64,000 nt of DNA from assembly GCA_012274445.1 (NCBI GenBank), contig JAAROD010000033.1, positions 620,001 to 684,000 on the forward strand, read 5' to 3'. The DNA is from Sclerotiophoma versabilis. Its lineage: Eukaryota > Ascomycota > Dothideomycetes > Pleosporales > Didymellaceae. Positions 29,121-39,396 of this stretch are shown here, piece after piece; positions within the stretch are counted from its first letter, which is position 1, and each line of letters begins with the position of its first letter. The notes under the pieces are model-generated. The model did no database searches. It saw nothing but the letters and a program-made list of their open reading frames with translations, and was not told where the DNA came from. A program made the translations under genes and the position numbers.

Positions 29121-31004
29121 ATGCCACTGCCGCGCCTTCCTCGACATCTACGGCCATGTCGAGCTCTACGGAGCGCGCACCAGGTCCGCTTCGCCTCGGA
29201 CAAGCCGCCCGGCGGCGGTGACGCATGGACGAGGGCGCGCTCGCGGAGAGAGGGTGAAGGCCGACGCGACGACTCCTTTGGCTCGTCGTCAGGCCCCAAG
29301 GGCCCGGCGGCGGCGGCGCAGCCAGCAGCCAGCACGCAGAGCGGCACACGGCCGGGCCAGGCACAGCGGACGAGGAGGCAGTTCGGCGGAGGTGCTGCCG
29401 CCCACACGACAGCGCAGCCGAGGATCCACAAGCACTGGACGTCGAGGGAGTCGGAGCGCATCCAGGGCGCCATCACCACGTACATGCGGAAGAAGGACGA
29501 GGGGCAGCAGACTGCGCCCGAAACCGAGGCCGAGCTTCGCGAGAGGCTGAGGAAGCTCGAGGGGCAGTTGGCGCGGCTGCAGCAGCGACTGGAGGCCGGC
29601 ACTGGGCAGACGCCGACGCAGACGCAGGCAAAGGAAGCAGAGCAGGCACCGCAAGCAAAGGAAGCACTGCAGGGAAAGGAGGCACCGCAGGCAAAAGAAG
29701 CACTGCAGGGAAAGGAAGCACTGCAGGCACCGCAGGCAAAAGAAGCACCGCAGGCAGAGCAACCACCGCCCCCTGCGACAGCCACCACCACCGCAGCCCC
29801 GGGCGAGCAGTCGCTCCTCGACGAACTCTTCCCCGAAGCCAGCAGCCACGTCCCGCCCGATGCGCCCGACTCGCGGCCCTCGCGGCCCTCGCCCCCCAAG
29901 CTCGACCTGCCCGCGCCCGACACGAACCCGCACATCCGCCTCACGCCCTCAGACATGCGCTCCGAGCGCGAAAAGGCCATCGACGGCTTCCGCGCCCGCG
30001 GCGAGCACACCACCGTCCTCCAGCTCTCCAACTGCAGCACCGCCCTGACCGAGTCCGACTTCCGCCGCCTGGTCCCGCGCGGCCTCCACATCGAGTCCTG
30101 GTCGCGCGACGGCCACTTCTACAAGATCATCCCCGGCCGCGACCCGCTCTCGCTCGCCCGCCTGCCCTTCTACTACCTGCTGTTTCACACCCCCGCCTCC
30201 GCCCTCGCATACCAGAAGAACGCGTCGCGGCTGAGCAAGCTGAGCGCCCTGCATGCCCCCACCAGCATCCAGTCCGCCATCATGCCGCCCGCCGGCTTCC
30301 TCGAGGACGGCGAGGACATCCACGCCGTCACCTGCTCCTTTGTCCTGCACCCCCACGGCCACCACCTCGACCTGCGCACCGTCATGCAGCCCTACAACCG
30401 CGCCCTGCGCGCCCTCATCGACGCCGGGGGCTACACCCCCATCGTGCCCAACGTCGACGACAAGGGCAAGAAGATCCACCGCGTGCTGCTGCACATCGAC
30501 GGCTACGAGCCGAGCCACTGGGACTTGTGGCAGATTATCAGCCGCCACGCCCACGCACGCGGCATCCTCTGGCCGTTTAGGAACGAGCATGCGGGCGCGG
30601 TGCGCCGGTTGCGCGACTGCATCAACCTGAAGACGGTGGCAAAGACCAAGTTCCAGGCCGTTTCTTCTTCGAACCCCCGCGCTGCTTCCCCCCTCCCCCT
30701 CCTCCACGCCAAGCAGGCCGCCGCCGAGCTCGACTACGAAGACCCGACCATCTCCGCCTTCCTGGGCACGGGGACGGCCAGCTCCGGCGCGGGCGAAGCG
30801 GATGGCGAGAGTTCGCAGGAAATCAACCAGCTGGTCATGAACCGCGTCTACAACCGGTGGATCGTCGAGTTTGACGACGAGGATGCCGCGAGGCGGTTTG
30901 CAGGCCTGTGGCACCGCGTCGTGCTGCCTGACGCCAAGGACAAGACGGGTGCCTGGAAGGTGGCCGAGGAGGAGAGATGGGTCGAGGCCGAGTATCTGTG
31001 GTAG
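29121..31004 (+). CDS. Unknown fungal mitochondrial protein with low-complexity repeats
   Basis: A 627-residue single-exon protein I cannot assign. The first ATG opens a basic presequence, MPLPRLPRHLRPCRALRSAH, ending near RFASD, a typical mitochondrial cleavage context. Residues about 30-130 are Arg/Gly/Ala-rich. Next is a charged coiled-coil-like segment (ELRERLRKLEGQLARLQQRLE) and then degenerate QAKEALQGKEA repeats at about 29640-29765. The C-terminal 330 residues are ordered. VLQLSNCSTALTESDFRRLV with HFYKIIPGRDPLSLARLPFYYLLF resembles an RNA-recognition-type fold, and a second alpha/beta unit has TCSFVLHPHGHHLDLR and HRVLLHIDGYEPSHWDLW (inference). Codon use is strikingly GC-rich at third positions compared with neighbours. 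A role in mitochondrial RNA handling is a guess. Confidence 0.75.
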   Translation: MPLPRLPRHLRPCRALRSAHQVRFASDKPPGGGDAWTRARSRREGEGRRDDSFGSSSGPKGPAAAAQPAASTQSGTRPGQAQRTRRQFGGGAAAHTTAQPRIHKHWTSRESERIQGAITTYMRKKDEGQQTAPETEAELRERLRKLEGQLARLQQRLEAGTGQTPTQTQAKEAEQAPQAKEALQGKEAPQAKEALQGKEALQAPQAKEAPQAEQPPPPATATTTAAPGEQSLLDELFPEASSHVPPDAPDSRPSRPSPPKLDLPAPDTNPHIRLTPSDMRSEREKAIDGFRARGEHTTVLQLSNCSTALTESDFRRLVPRGLHIESWSRDGHFYKIIPGRDPLSLARLPFYYLLFHTPASALAYQKNASRLSKLSALHAPTSIQSAIMPPAGFLEDGEDIHAVTCSFVLHPHGHHLDLRTVMQPYNRALRALIDAGGYTPIVPNVDDKGKKIHRVLLHIDGYEPSHWDLWQIISRHAHARGILWPFRNEHAGAVRRLRDCINLKTVAKTKFQAVSSSNPRAASPLPLLHAKQAAAELDYEDPTISAFLGTGTASSGAGEADGESSQEINQLVMNRVYNRWIVEFDDEDAARRFAGLWHRVVLPDAKDKTGAWKVAEEERWVEAEYLW

Positions 31005-31227
31005 ACGGCTGTACACTGTATTGTAGGTCGATGACTGTATATTGTATTGTAGGTAGCATGGGCCTTGATATACCTAGGTAGTGCAATGTTGAGACGTTGA
31101 GTGTTGTATTGGAGTGTGTTGATGTTGTATTAAATTGTGTTCATGTTGTATTGAATTGTACTAATGTCGTGTTGTGGCGTTGTACTGTGGCAACTGCCGG
31201 GTATCGTGTCCATCTCGTTCAACTCTC

Positions 31228-32058
31228 CTACTTCACCCCCCCACCGGTGATAAACGCCGGACTCCAGTACTCGTTCTCCCCAGCCTGCGTATCAACCCAC
31301 ACCAGACTGTCCGCCATGAGATCCTCGACCACGGCCACGGCGCGCGGGCGCCCCCATCCCAGGTTCAACTGCAGCATGCTCACCGTCACATAGCCCATGA
31401 CCTGCACCGCCTCGAGCACGGTGCTCTGGTCCGTGTTCAGCTCCTTGGGCACGCTGCGTATCAGGCTCCGGTGCCCGATCTTGACAATGTCGAAGCAACT
31501 CCCCAGCGGCTCCAGCGCCTTGACGGCCTGCTCGATGTCGGCATCGCTGACGTCCATGGCGGACCCAATGGCGCGGCCGCGACTGATGTGCGTCTTCAGG
31601 TCGGAGAGCGAGAGCAAGCCGCCGTTCTCGCTGCGCGTGGAGCGGCAGATGTCGACAATGGTCACGCCCAGGTTGAAGTAGAAGTCGTGCACGCTGCCGC
31701 CCAGCAGCGAGGCCCAGATGCTCTCCCCCGCGCCCTTGGCGGCTTTGGCGCCGCCGCCGCCGAGGCCGCCCCGCGCGGCGCTGCTGTCTTTGTGGTACGA
31801 GGAGGCGAGGAAGTCGATGTTGAGCGCGGTGCACATGCGCGCAAACTCGGCGCGGAAGGCGGGGTTCGCGCGGATGTCTTTCGAGTGCGTGAGCGCAAAG
31901 TTGTGCACGAGCGACTGGAAGACGGAGAGCTGCGTGGAGAGCGACTGCGCGTTGCGCGAGCGGAGCGTGGCGCCGTGCGTCGTGTAGTGGTGCGTCTGCA
32001 GCCGGTTCGACGAGAGCGAGGACAGCCCGGGGGTGCGGCGGCGCTCCATTGCGGGCAT
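31228..32058 (-). CDS. VPS22: ESCRT-II subunit VPS22/SNF8 (EAP30 family)
   Basis: A 276-residue protein, no introns seen. The start is MPAMERRRTPGLSS; a second ATG three codons later is equally possible. EAP30 signatures are LSTQLSVFQSLVHNFALTHSKDI, NPAFRAEFARMCTALNIDFLAS and WASLLGGSVHDFYFNLGVTIVDIC, and the two winged-helix domains continue with SRGRAIGSAMDVSDADIEQAVKALEPLG, VPKELNTDQSTVLEAVQVMGYV and LNLGWGRPRAVAVVEDLMADSLVWVD. With Vps25 and Vps36 it forms ESCRT-II for cargo sorting into multivesicular endosomes and for RIM101/PacC pH signalling (family knowledge). A Gly/Ala-rich insert (GGLGGGGAKAAKGAG) separates two core helices. A minisatellite ends nine bases upstream of the start. 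Confidence 0.92.
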   Translation of the reverse strand: MPAMERRRTPGLSSLSSNRLQTHHYTTHGATLRSRNAQSLSTQLSVFQSLVHNFALTHSKDIRANPAFRAEFARMCTALNIDFLASSYHKDSSAARGGLGGGGAKAAKGAGESIWASLLGGSVHDFYFNLGVTIVDICRSTRSENGGLLSLSDLKTHISRGRAIGSAMDVSDADIEQAVKALEPLGSCFDIVKIGHRSLIRSVPKELNTDQSTVLEAVQVMGYVTVSMLQLNLGWGRPRAVAVVEDLMADSLVWVDTQAGENEYWSPAFITGGGVK

Positions 32059-32066
32059 GTGGCTGT

Positions 32067-32157
32067 GGAAGGCACAGAAGGGCGGAAGCACAGAAGGGCG
32101 GAAGGCACAGAAGGGCGGAAGGCACAGAAGGGTGGAGGGCACGGAAGGGTGGAAGGT
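32067..32157 (-). repeat. 17-bp minisatellite directly upstream of VPS22
   Basis: About 5.3 tandem copies of a 17-bp unit (plus-strand GGAAGGCACAGAAGGGC, one copy 16 bp, the last two with base changes). It ends nine bases before the presumed ATG, so it lies in the 5' leader. The frame stays open through it, so an N-terminally extended protein cannot be excluded. Confidence 0.85.
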
Positions 32158-32928
32158 CTGCGTCTCGTGACCAGCGGGGGACATGACGTGGGGGCGGGCG
32201 AGCCCCGAGAGCCTCAGGACAGGATGCAGGCCGCGCCATTCCGCGGATGCGCCCCGTCCCCTCCCATGAAGAAGGGACCATGCAGCAGCCGGTGCAGGCA
32301 CGACCCCAGACTCACGGCACTGTCGTCGTGCTGCCGCGCTGCCGCGCTGCCGGGCTGCCGTCTTCACTCGCTGTCCTGCACCCGCAAGCTGCTGCGACGG
32401 ACATCAGGGCGAGGCGCCGGCAGCACGCAGGCGATGGCCGTGTGGCCGCTGTGCAGATCCCCCCCCCCCGACAAGACCATCGTCCCTGTGATCGTCAACA
32501 CACGGAAACTCCGTCAACAGCATGGCGAGAAGCTGCTCCGAGTGTCAGCGAGCCCTGCGCAGCTTCGCCTGTGCGTTTCCTCTCTTCGGCGAAACCATCG
32601 GCGGTCCCTCCCGTCCGCTAGATACCCACACCGCGTCAACGCTATCCGCTGCCCTGGCTCCACCAGACATGTCTTTCTCTTAGCCTGCAACCACCTCGAC
32701 AACCCGCGCAGACTTCGCCCCAAACCCCCCCGCTGTCATCCTTCACCTCACGCCCGTGCATGCACCATTGTCGCAATGTCGACCTAGCCTGCCGCACGTG
32801 TCCAGGCCACCACCGTTTCTGGCACACACCATCTGGGATCCTATCTGTAAATACCTAACTGCACAACACCCACAACGTCCACCATTCTGCGGCACACGTG
32901 GTTTGAGGAGTTGTTCCACGGCTCCCAG
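32158..32928. other. Divergent promoter region VPS22/AAR2
   Basis: About 770 bp with pyrimidine-rich stretches and a C11 run near 32459-32469. No gene supported. A CAG directly before the AAR2 ATG could be the acceptor of a leader intron. Confidence 0.5.
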
Positions 32929-34227
32929 ATGGCCGCCTCCATCAACAGCTGCGTGCTGCTGCTGGACTTGCCCGAGAAGGCGCTCGCCGGCATCGACCTG
33001 CTGTCCTTTACAACATCACCCAGGTTCAAGGGAGTCAAAAACTTACCGCCCGGCCTGCATTTCATCTTCGCAGCCAGCGACAGTGCCCTGTCAGTACGGC
33101 ATGGAGCATGGTTCTACGTCTCGCCCGGCATAGGTTCACCGCAAGTTTTCGTCAAGAGGTGGGACGGAAAGACCGAGGAGCTGGTCGCTTCAACCTCGCA
33201 GACGGAAGTCTTGAGATGGAAGGCCAATCTTGGAAGCATATGGAAAGACAGCCTGACCCCGTACCGACAGACCGTGCAAAAGGGAGACTCAGGCGCAGAG
33301 GGCGACTACAGGGAGGAGTCGCAGAATTGGGACGAGCTCACCTCGAGAATCACGCAGACGCTACTGTCGCGCATATGTGGTCTCAACCCCGATCACTGGA
33401 GTTTGACTTCGGCTTCAGCTGGTCTGATGGACTTGGAGTCGATCCCGGGTCTGGAATCGAGCAACTCAACGATACATCCAGAGAAAGAGCTCAACTTTCT
33501 GCCCATCGACTTGAGGCGGACGTGGAGAGTGGGAGCGACAGGGCGCGAACGGACCGAAGCAGCACAGGATAGGTCCTGGTACCTGGGCGATCTGATCGAC
33601 AACCACAGCCAAGCAGGCGACAAGCGTAGCCGAGAACTCGAAGTGCTTGGTGAACTGCAGTTTGCGTTTCTCATGCTTCTCACCCTCAACAACAACTCTT
33701 GCCTGGAGCAGTGGAAGAGAATCTTGGCACTACTGTTTACCTGCCGAAAAGCGATCAAAGAGCGCTCTCAGCTATTCCTCGAACTGCTGCGAACTCTGCG
33801 CGTTCAGTTGAGTCACTGCGTGGGTATGGATGGCTTCTTCGACATGAATGACGTTGGTGGAGGCTTTTTACAACCTTTGTTCAAGAAATTCCGGCAGAAT
33901 CTCGACGACTTTGACGGGAAGTGGAAGTCAGATATCATGGACGAATTGGACGAGCTAGAGGACTATCTGCAGAAACAGTTCGGCTGGGAGCGTGGTGATT
34001 CTTTGGTCAAGCGTGGTATGCTGGATCTCGAGGACGGCGAGCGTGTTGAGATGGACGTAAACGATGCAGACAAGGACGACGAGTCTGGCGATTACGCTCC
34101 GACTGTTGTCGAATTGACTCCAGCGCAGCTTAAGGAGTTGAACGGAAGCGATGTCGGCTCCCAGAGGAATACTGCCGAAGGCTCGGAGGAAGAGGCTGAT
34201 CTCGACGACATGGATGAGCGGTACTGA
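32929..34227 (+). CDS. AAR2: U5 snRNP assembly factor AAR2
   Basis: A 432-residue single-exon protein starting at the first ATG (MAASINSCVLLLDLPEKA). AAR2 holds Prp8 during cytoplasmic U5 snRNP assembly and is replaced by Brr2 in the nucleus (family knowledge). The N-terminal beta-domain has GIDLLSFTTSPRFKGVKNLPPGLHFIFAAS and HGAWFYV; the middle has the LTSRITQTLLSRI helix. The C-terminal helical repeat part contains GELQFAFLMLLTLNNNSCLEQWKRILALLF and ELLRTLRVQLSHC, as in animal AAR2. The last 60 residues are acidic (DDESGDYAPTVVELTP...EEADLDDMDERY) and probably disordered. Confidence 0.92.
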   Translation: MAASINSCVLLLDLPEKALAGIDLLSFTTSPRFKGVKNLPPGLHFIFAASDSALSVRHGAWFYVSPGIGSPQVFVKRWDGKTEELVASTSQTEVLRWKANLGSIWKDSLTPYRQTVQKGDSGAEGDYREESQNWDELTSRITQTLLSRICGLNPDHWSLTSASAGLMDLESIPGLESSNSTIHPEKELNFLPIDLRRTWRVGATGRERTEAAQDRSWYLGDLIDNHSQAGDKRSRELEVLGELQFAFLMLLTLNNNSCLEQWKRILALLFTCRKAIKERSQLFLELLRTLRVQLSHCVGMDGFFDMNDVGGGFLQPLFKKFRQNLDDFDGKWKSDIMDELDELEDYLQKQFGWERGDSLVKRGMLDLEDGERVEMDVNDADKDDESGDYAPTVVELTPAQLKELNGSDVGSQRNTAEGSEEEADLDDMDERY

Positions 34228-35142
34228 CTCCACACCGGTGAGCAAGATGAGACTTGCATACGAGCGCCACTCCCCGGTTGGTCGCACTTCCTTCCGCATC
34301 GATCACCGCGTAAGTGCTGATGCTGCACGAAGTGAACCTTGCCCTCGAGCTTATCATGGTTTGCGTGCATCTTATGCCCGCAAGTCGCTTGTACGCCCGA
34401 TCGCAAAAATAGCTGGCACCTGCAGGAACAGCGCTAACTCAATTCCCACCCCATGATGCAGATCATGCTGCAGTCATCACAGCCTTGCGATGGCAACGTA
34501 CAACATTGAATAATTCAACACAATCTCCACGTACAGCTCTCATGTCTTTCGCAACTGTCTATTGTCGCTTTTCATAACTCCCATACCGCTCGAACCCTCA
34601 ATGCACGCACAAGGCTGTCATATCTCAATCTGCATACACGAAGTCGCGTGGTTGACGTGCCAAGTGCCAATTTCCTCGTGCAGCCTAGTCTCCCGCCGCT
34701 TTGGGGGCTGAATTCGCGAGACTCGCTCTCCCCTGCACCGCCTTCTTACATTTCCGGCAAGCCTCAGGCATGAAAAGCACTGTTGGGTAACGCGGAGACT
34801 AAAGTTTAGCGCTCTGTCCAATGAGAGGGCGGCGTCCATTACACGTCGTTCGACAAAACTGCGCTTTCGCTGCGCCTCAGCCCGATCGCCGTCGAAATGA
34901 GGGCTGTGCTCGCGCTGCAGCCTCGAAGCTATCTATGGTCAGGGGCGAGGGCGGCACGCTATGAATCTGGGATGGCTGATAATATAAACATTGCCGGTGA
35001 GCCTTGTGGAGAATAAAGGTCCAAGTCTTCAGCTTCTGACCTGCCTTCTAAATCTACATAACGTGCTGGTCCACCTGACACTGCTCTTGACATTCGACAT
35101 CCAGACTTCACACAATCTGCGCAACCTACAACAATCGACAAA
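34228..35142. other. Intergenic, no gene supported
   Basis: About 0.9 kb between the AAR2 stop and the LITAF-domain gene start; promoter of the latter. Nothing recognised on either strand. Confidence 0.5.
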
Positions 35143-35966
35143 ATGGAAAAGCAAGGTGGTGAGTGCATCTCTTGTCTTCAAGTATACAGACAACCCGCAA
35201 TGGCGTAAAGTCTATCTCAACATAGCCTGGTGGAGCTTGATCATGACAACAGTCGCAACACTACAATACTCTTCGTACCTCAGCACTTATACTAACTCTT
35301 CCAGTTCCCATGCAGCAATACCCCCAATCGCCCGACGTGACCGGCGCAACCCAGCCTCCCGTTTACCACCAAGACCCCAACGCTGCCCAGTACCAGCAAC
35401 AATATGCCCAACAATACCCACAGCAGCCTCAGTCCCCACCTCCCCAGCAAGTGCAACCCGGCCAGCCTCAGAGCCCGTACGAGCATCAGCAGAAGTCATA
35501 TCCACAGCCGCAGCCGCAGCAACCTGGCATGCCGCCCCAGCAGCCCTCAGGCACTGTGTATCAGAACGCCACCCCCATCGCCAGTCTTGGAAGGGGTCCT
35601 GCGCCCGCGGATTGTCCGGCGTGCGGGCAGAGGAGTATGACGAATTGTGCCTTTGAGACGGGAAACACGACGCAGTAAGTCCTCCTCCCCTCTGTTCCCT
35701 ACTCAGCAACGTCTCCTATTCAACCACATCCCCCTCGGAAAAAGACGTCATTCTCGTGCTTCATGTTGTACCGTTGTGAGTTGAATCAATCACCGCTAAC
35801 GACCCTCAGTGCCTGGGCCTTTGGTCTCTGCTGTCTCTGCTGTCTGGGTTGTATCCCGTACGTGATGAACAGCCTCAAGGACGTCACGCACAAGTGCGGT
35901 CGTTGCGGCGTTTTGCTGGCTACCTGGCACCGCAGCGGGACGACCGAGGTGCACATCCACTCCTAG
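35143..35966 (+). CDS. LITAF-domain membrane protein
   Basis: A 180-residue protein from exons 35143-35158 (only 16 nt), 35305-35674 and 35810-35966. The introns are 146 and 135 nt, both with CTAAC branch sites and CAG acceptors. The joined start is MEKQG-VPMQQYPQSPD. Residues about 8-95 are Pro/Gln/Tyr-rich and disordered. The LITAF domain follows: CPACGQRSMT as the first zinc half, a hydrophobic cysteine-rich insert (AWAFGLCCLCCLGCIPYVM) that lies in the membrane leaflet, and HKCGRCGVLLATW as the second zinc half. LITAF proteins sit on endosomal and plasma membranes and link to ESCRT and ubiquitin ligases (family knowledge), which makes the nearby VPS22 a possible functional relation by coincidence only. 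Confidence 0.9.
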
Positions 35967-36700
35967 ACTAAAAGCATACGGAATCTTGACTTGATGAGGT
36001 GTGACGAGGGCAGGAGAGGCTCCGAGAATTGATATGATACCCGGGGAAGCAGAAGAAGCTGTCACGCGAGGCTGCTGATGTGCTGTGTGGGCGCGTTGTT
36101 CGTCGGTTTGGTCGTTGGTTAGTCCGTATACCCTGAATTGATTATTTCTGCTTTACAGTCCTAAAGAAGATGTTTCCAACCATTGTGCCTTGCTGCAGCG
36201 TAGACCCAAACTGGTCTTCGAGTCTTGAACTCGATGAGCGCTGAGGAATGACGGCGAACAGTAGGCTTGATAAAGAGTACGTTTCTGCTGCACCAGCTAG
36301 CTGGTCTGTATGCTGTCATAGCTTGATCTCCTATCCACAGTGGGCTTCCGGTTGTTGCAGACATATGACTAGTATGAATCTGCGGTGCATGCGCCGATCG
36401 CTTGTAGGCTGATGCTTGTCTCTTCGACAAAGGAATTTAGTGTCTGGACAAAAAAAAAATTCATATTGATAAGTTGCAAAGCAGAGATTTCATGTTGAAA
36501 GTAGAAATCGTTGTTGTCGTTGAATTAGATTAAAAGCTACAGTGGTATCTTACAGAGTTCGGAAGGAAAAACTGTCGACGCCCGGCTAAAGCCATCGAGG
36601 GAGGTAGTAACATTGTCAAAACAAAATCGCTTGCTGTGTCGTCATCTCGTCACCATGAACTATCAATCACCGAACGCTCGTTAAAGCCAGAGCGGTCATC
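35967..36700. other. Intergenic between convergent genes
   Basis: About 730 bp with A/T tracts, no supported gene. Confidence 0.5.
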
Positions 36701-38080
36701 TCAGACCATTTGCTCACCACGAACTCCATGTTCATGGCTCAGCCTGTTGCCTCCAACAGGCTTCCTCTGCATATGGTGCCCAGTAGCCGCGCCTACACCC
36801 GCACCTGCACCTGCACTCGCACCAGGACCCATCGGGCCTTCGGCCTGCGGTGCCATAGTACCCCTCGGGCCATCCGCAGCATCGAACGGCGCGCCAGCCC
36901 AAGCACTTCCATCATGAGAACCCCAGCCCGCCTTGCGCGTCCAGACAGCATCGTGGAAGCCATCGGAGGTGCTGGGACCAGCGCCGTAGACGAACGGAGC
37001 GTGGCGCAGCACGGGAACGTGGTTGAAGCGGAAATCCCAGACTGAAGCGTACACCATGCGGTAGCTGCTGAATGCCATAATTGAGCCAATCACTGCGCCG
37101 GCAAGGACGTCATACCAGTTGTGGTATTCGTCGACTGTCAGCGCGCCACCAATCAGGCAGGCACCCAGAAGAGGCGCGTAGATGGCCGCGAGCTTCCACA
37201 TAGCGGGGTGGTAGTTGGCGAAGACCTTAAGCTTGGCGTTCAGGTAAAGGTATAAGAAAACGAAGCCGGCGAAGGCGGCGGTTGTGTGGCCAGATGGCAT
37301 GGACTCGAGGGCGTCGTTGATCTCCTTTTTATCGCCCGTGCAGATGCTGCGGTCGAACATGATGGAGCGGTAGCCATTGGCGACGTTTGTGCCGGTGGGG
37401 CCAGCCGATTCAAAAGTCTCATCGGAGTCAAAGGCGAGGTTGTCTGGAATCACGGGCTTACAGACGGCGAGGAAGTGAGGGCGGAAGCCTAAATGAGCGT
37501 TAATGTTTGCTTCCGTCAGGAATTGAGTACTTGATCTTACCTCCAATCAGCCATTTGATGAAGACCTGGAAGACGGCAGCGACGATCAGAGAGTACAGCA
37601 GACCAATGGTCGCGTTGTTGACGTCCCAGAACGAGCGCACACGGATCTGGCAGATAAGGAAAACAGCGAAGGGAATGAAGAAGGCCATGAGAGCGGCGGC
37701 CCAAATGGGAATGATTTCGTTTCGCAGAGGGTAGGCAAACTCGGGGTAGACGATTTCGCCATCACGGAAGATGACTGAACAACAGTCAGTACTTGTTACA
37801 ATGGATGCTCTGCAATTGACTCACCTGGGAAGCTGCGGCTCGGTGCAGGATCAGCAAAATAGACACCCAATCCAATGGCTCCTAGGACAGCCATAGTGAC
37901 AATGTCAAGAGCGGTAGCCTTAATCCATGCACCGAAGGTAGGACGCGAGTTGTAAGCGCGTGCGCCGCCATGCTCGTTCTTGCTGGCGAAGATGCCGGCC
38001 TTCTTCTCGCGGTGATGGGTGCCAGTAGCAGTGGTTGTGTCAGCGGCAGCAGCCGTGTTCCTCTTGTTGAAAAGTCCCAT
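36701..38080 (-). CDS. PAP2-family lipid phosphate phosphatase (DPP1/LPP-like)
   Basis: A 425-residue integral membrane enzyme from exons 38080-37825, 37774-37541 and 37488-36701, with introns of 50 and 52 nt. The joins give SFP-VIFRDGEIVYPEF and KWLIGG-FRPHFLAVC. It dephosphorylates diacylglycerol pyrophosphate or phosphatidate (family knowledge). About six membrane helices are visible, for example ATALDIVTMAVLGAIGLGVYF and WAAALMAFFIPFAVFLICQI. Phosphatase motif 1 is KWLIGGFRP, motif 2 is SMPSGHTTAAFAG, and motif 3 is DEYHNWYDVLAGA, which keeps the catalytic His and Asp. The arginine usual in the SRxxxxxH form of motif 3 is not obvious. The C-terminal 90 residues are Gly/Ala/Pro/His-rich and cytosolic. 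Confidence 0.9.
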
Positions 38081-39396
38081 TGTGGGCAGGTGTTGAGTGT
38101 GATTATTTATTGACGGTCGAGGTGAAGCAAGCAAACAGCTAGCTACCGTACACCTTTATTGACACCAGCAATGGAGAAGCGTGGCTAGAGAAAACCAGTA
38201 CTCACATTTACCTTACCTCTATATACTTTCCCCAGAGACGCATGCGCAATCCCCTTACCGTCGTCACACATCCACGCACACTAAATAGCGACATCATTCT
38301 TCACCCTTTGCTTGCCTCACGTGAAGAGCAGCCAATCACCCAATCCCTGGGCGCCACAAACCGGTCCTCATCCCTGTTGCCGGCAACAACGGCCATTCAG
38401 AGCACGTTGCAGCGTGCTGAAAGAGGAAGGGATGGCACAAGAGCCACATTGCGACGTCGTTCTGTGCTGATTTGGGGCGGGCTGGAAAAGTTGGTACAGG
38501 TTGGCAAAGCTTGGATGCTGTGCGCTCGGAGCTTGTTTGAGCTTGTGGGCCCGTGTGTGGCTGAACGCATTTCTTTATGATGAAATAGACAGTCTGGATC
38601 GTGGGTCAGCGTTGCCGACTCCCGTGTTCAGAGCCACGAAAGCGGTGGGAGAGATGGTTTTGCGTGTCATGTTTTGTGGGGTGACGTCATGCCAACATGC
38701 GAATCTCGAAGGCTGGTGGCTAAATGCAGGATCGCCATGACATGACACGATGCACGACAGCTGATCACGATGCCTCGAGCTTTGCCTTGACAGGTTGACC
38801 GAGCATGGTTGCGGTTCTTTGGTCGGCTTGTACACACACATTGTCTCATGATAGGGATAACGACGCCGCCTTGGCTTCAGTCCTAAGAACGACAGGTTCT
38901 ACAGCACCACCATAGATCAAATTTACAATACATGATCCGGAGGTTAGTGGGCAGTGTGGCTGCCATTCTTGCGAGTCACAAAGCGCAAGGCGACGATCAG
39001 GAGTGACCTAAGATCTTCACCGAGTACAGAGCCACAGACCTCAATATTTCTGCTCATCAATCTCGACCGTTTTCCTATCGTGAACGTTCAAATCGCGACT
39101 GTCCCTCGCATTTCTTCACTCAACGCCATCGTAGAGGTTCTCACCTAATACACCTTGGCACCTTTCAGTCTGACCATGGCGGGTACCCATACTGTAATAG
39201 AGCGTGTCAGCATTGACTGTTTTGGGATAACTAGAATATCCTCAATCCACTCATGAGCTGGGATGAACGCACTTAGGTCAAACATCTGCCTGCCTTTATG
39301 CTAAATACGACCGTCAGCTTCAATAGCGCAACTCCAACATCAACGGCTGTATGAAAGGAGCTCGAGGTTCAGGCATGTTGGGCGCGTCTAAAAGTC
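38081..39396. other. Gene-poor interval, start of the 38-46.6 kb island
   Basis: 1.3 kb; PAP2 promoter on its left side. No supported gene. Confidence 0.5.

Noticed and set aside
29015..30091. 358-codon open frame on minus, and other long frames through 29-31 kb
   Set aside because: Shadows of the high third-position GC of the mitochondrial protein gene; Cys/Ala/Ser runs come from the antisense of its repeats.
31174..32787. 537-codon open frame on plus
   Set aside because: It is the antisense of VPS22 and its GC-rich flank; the minus frame has the EAP30 signatures.
6502..38080. Secondary-metabolite or CRISPR-like cluster
   Set aside because: No synthase genes and no regularly spaced direct repeats; the genes are unrelated housekeeping functions.
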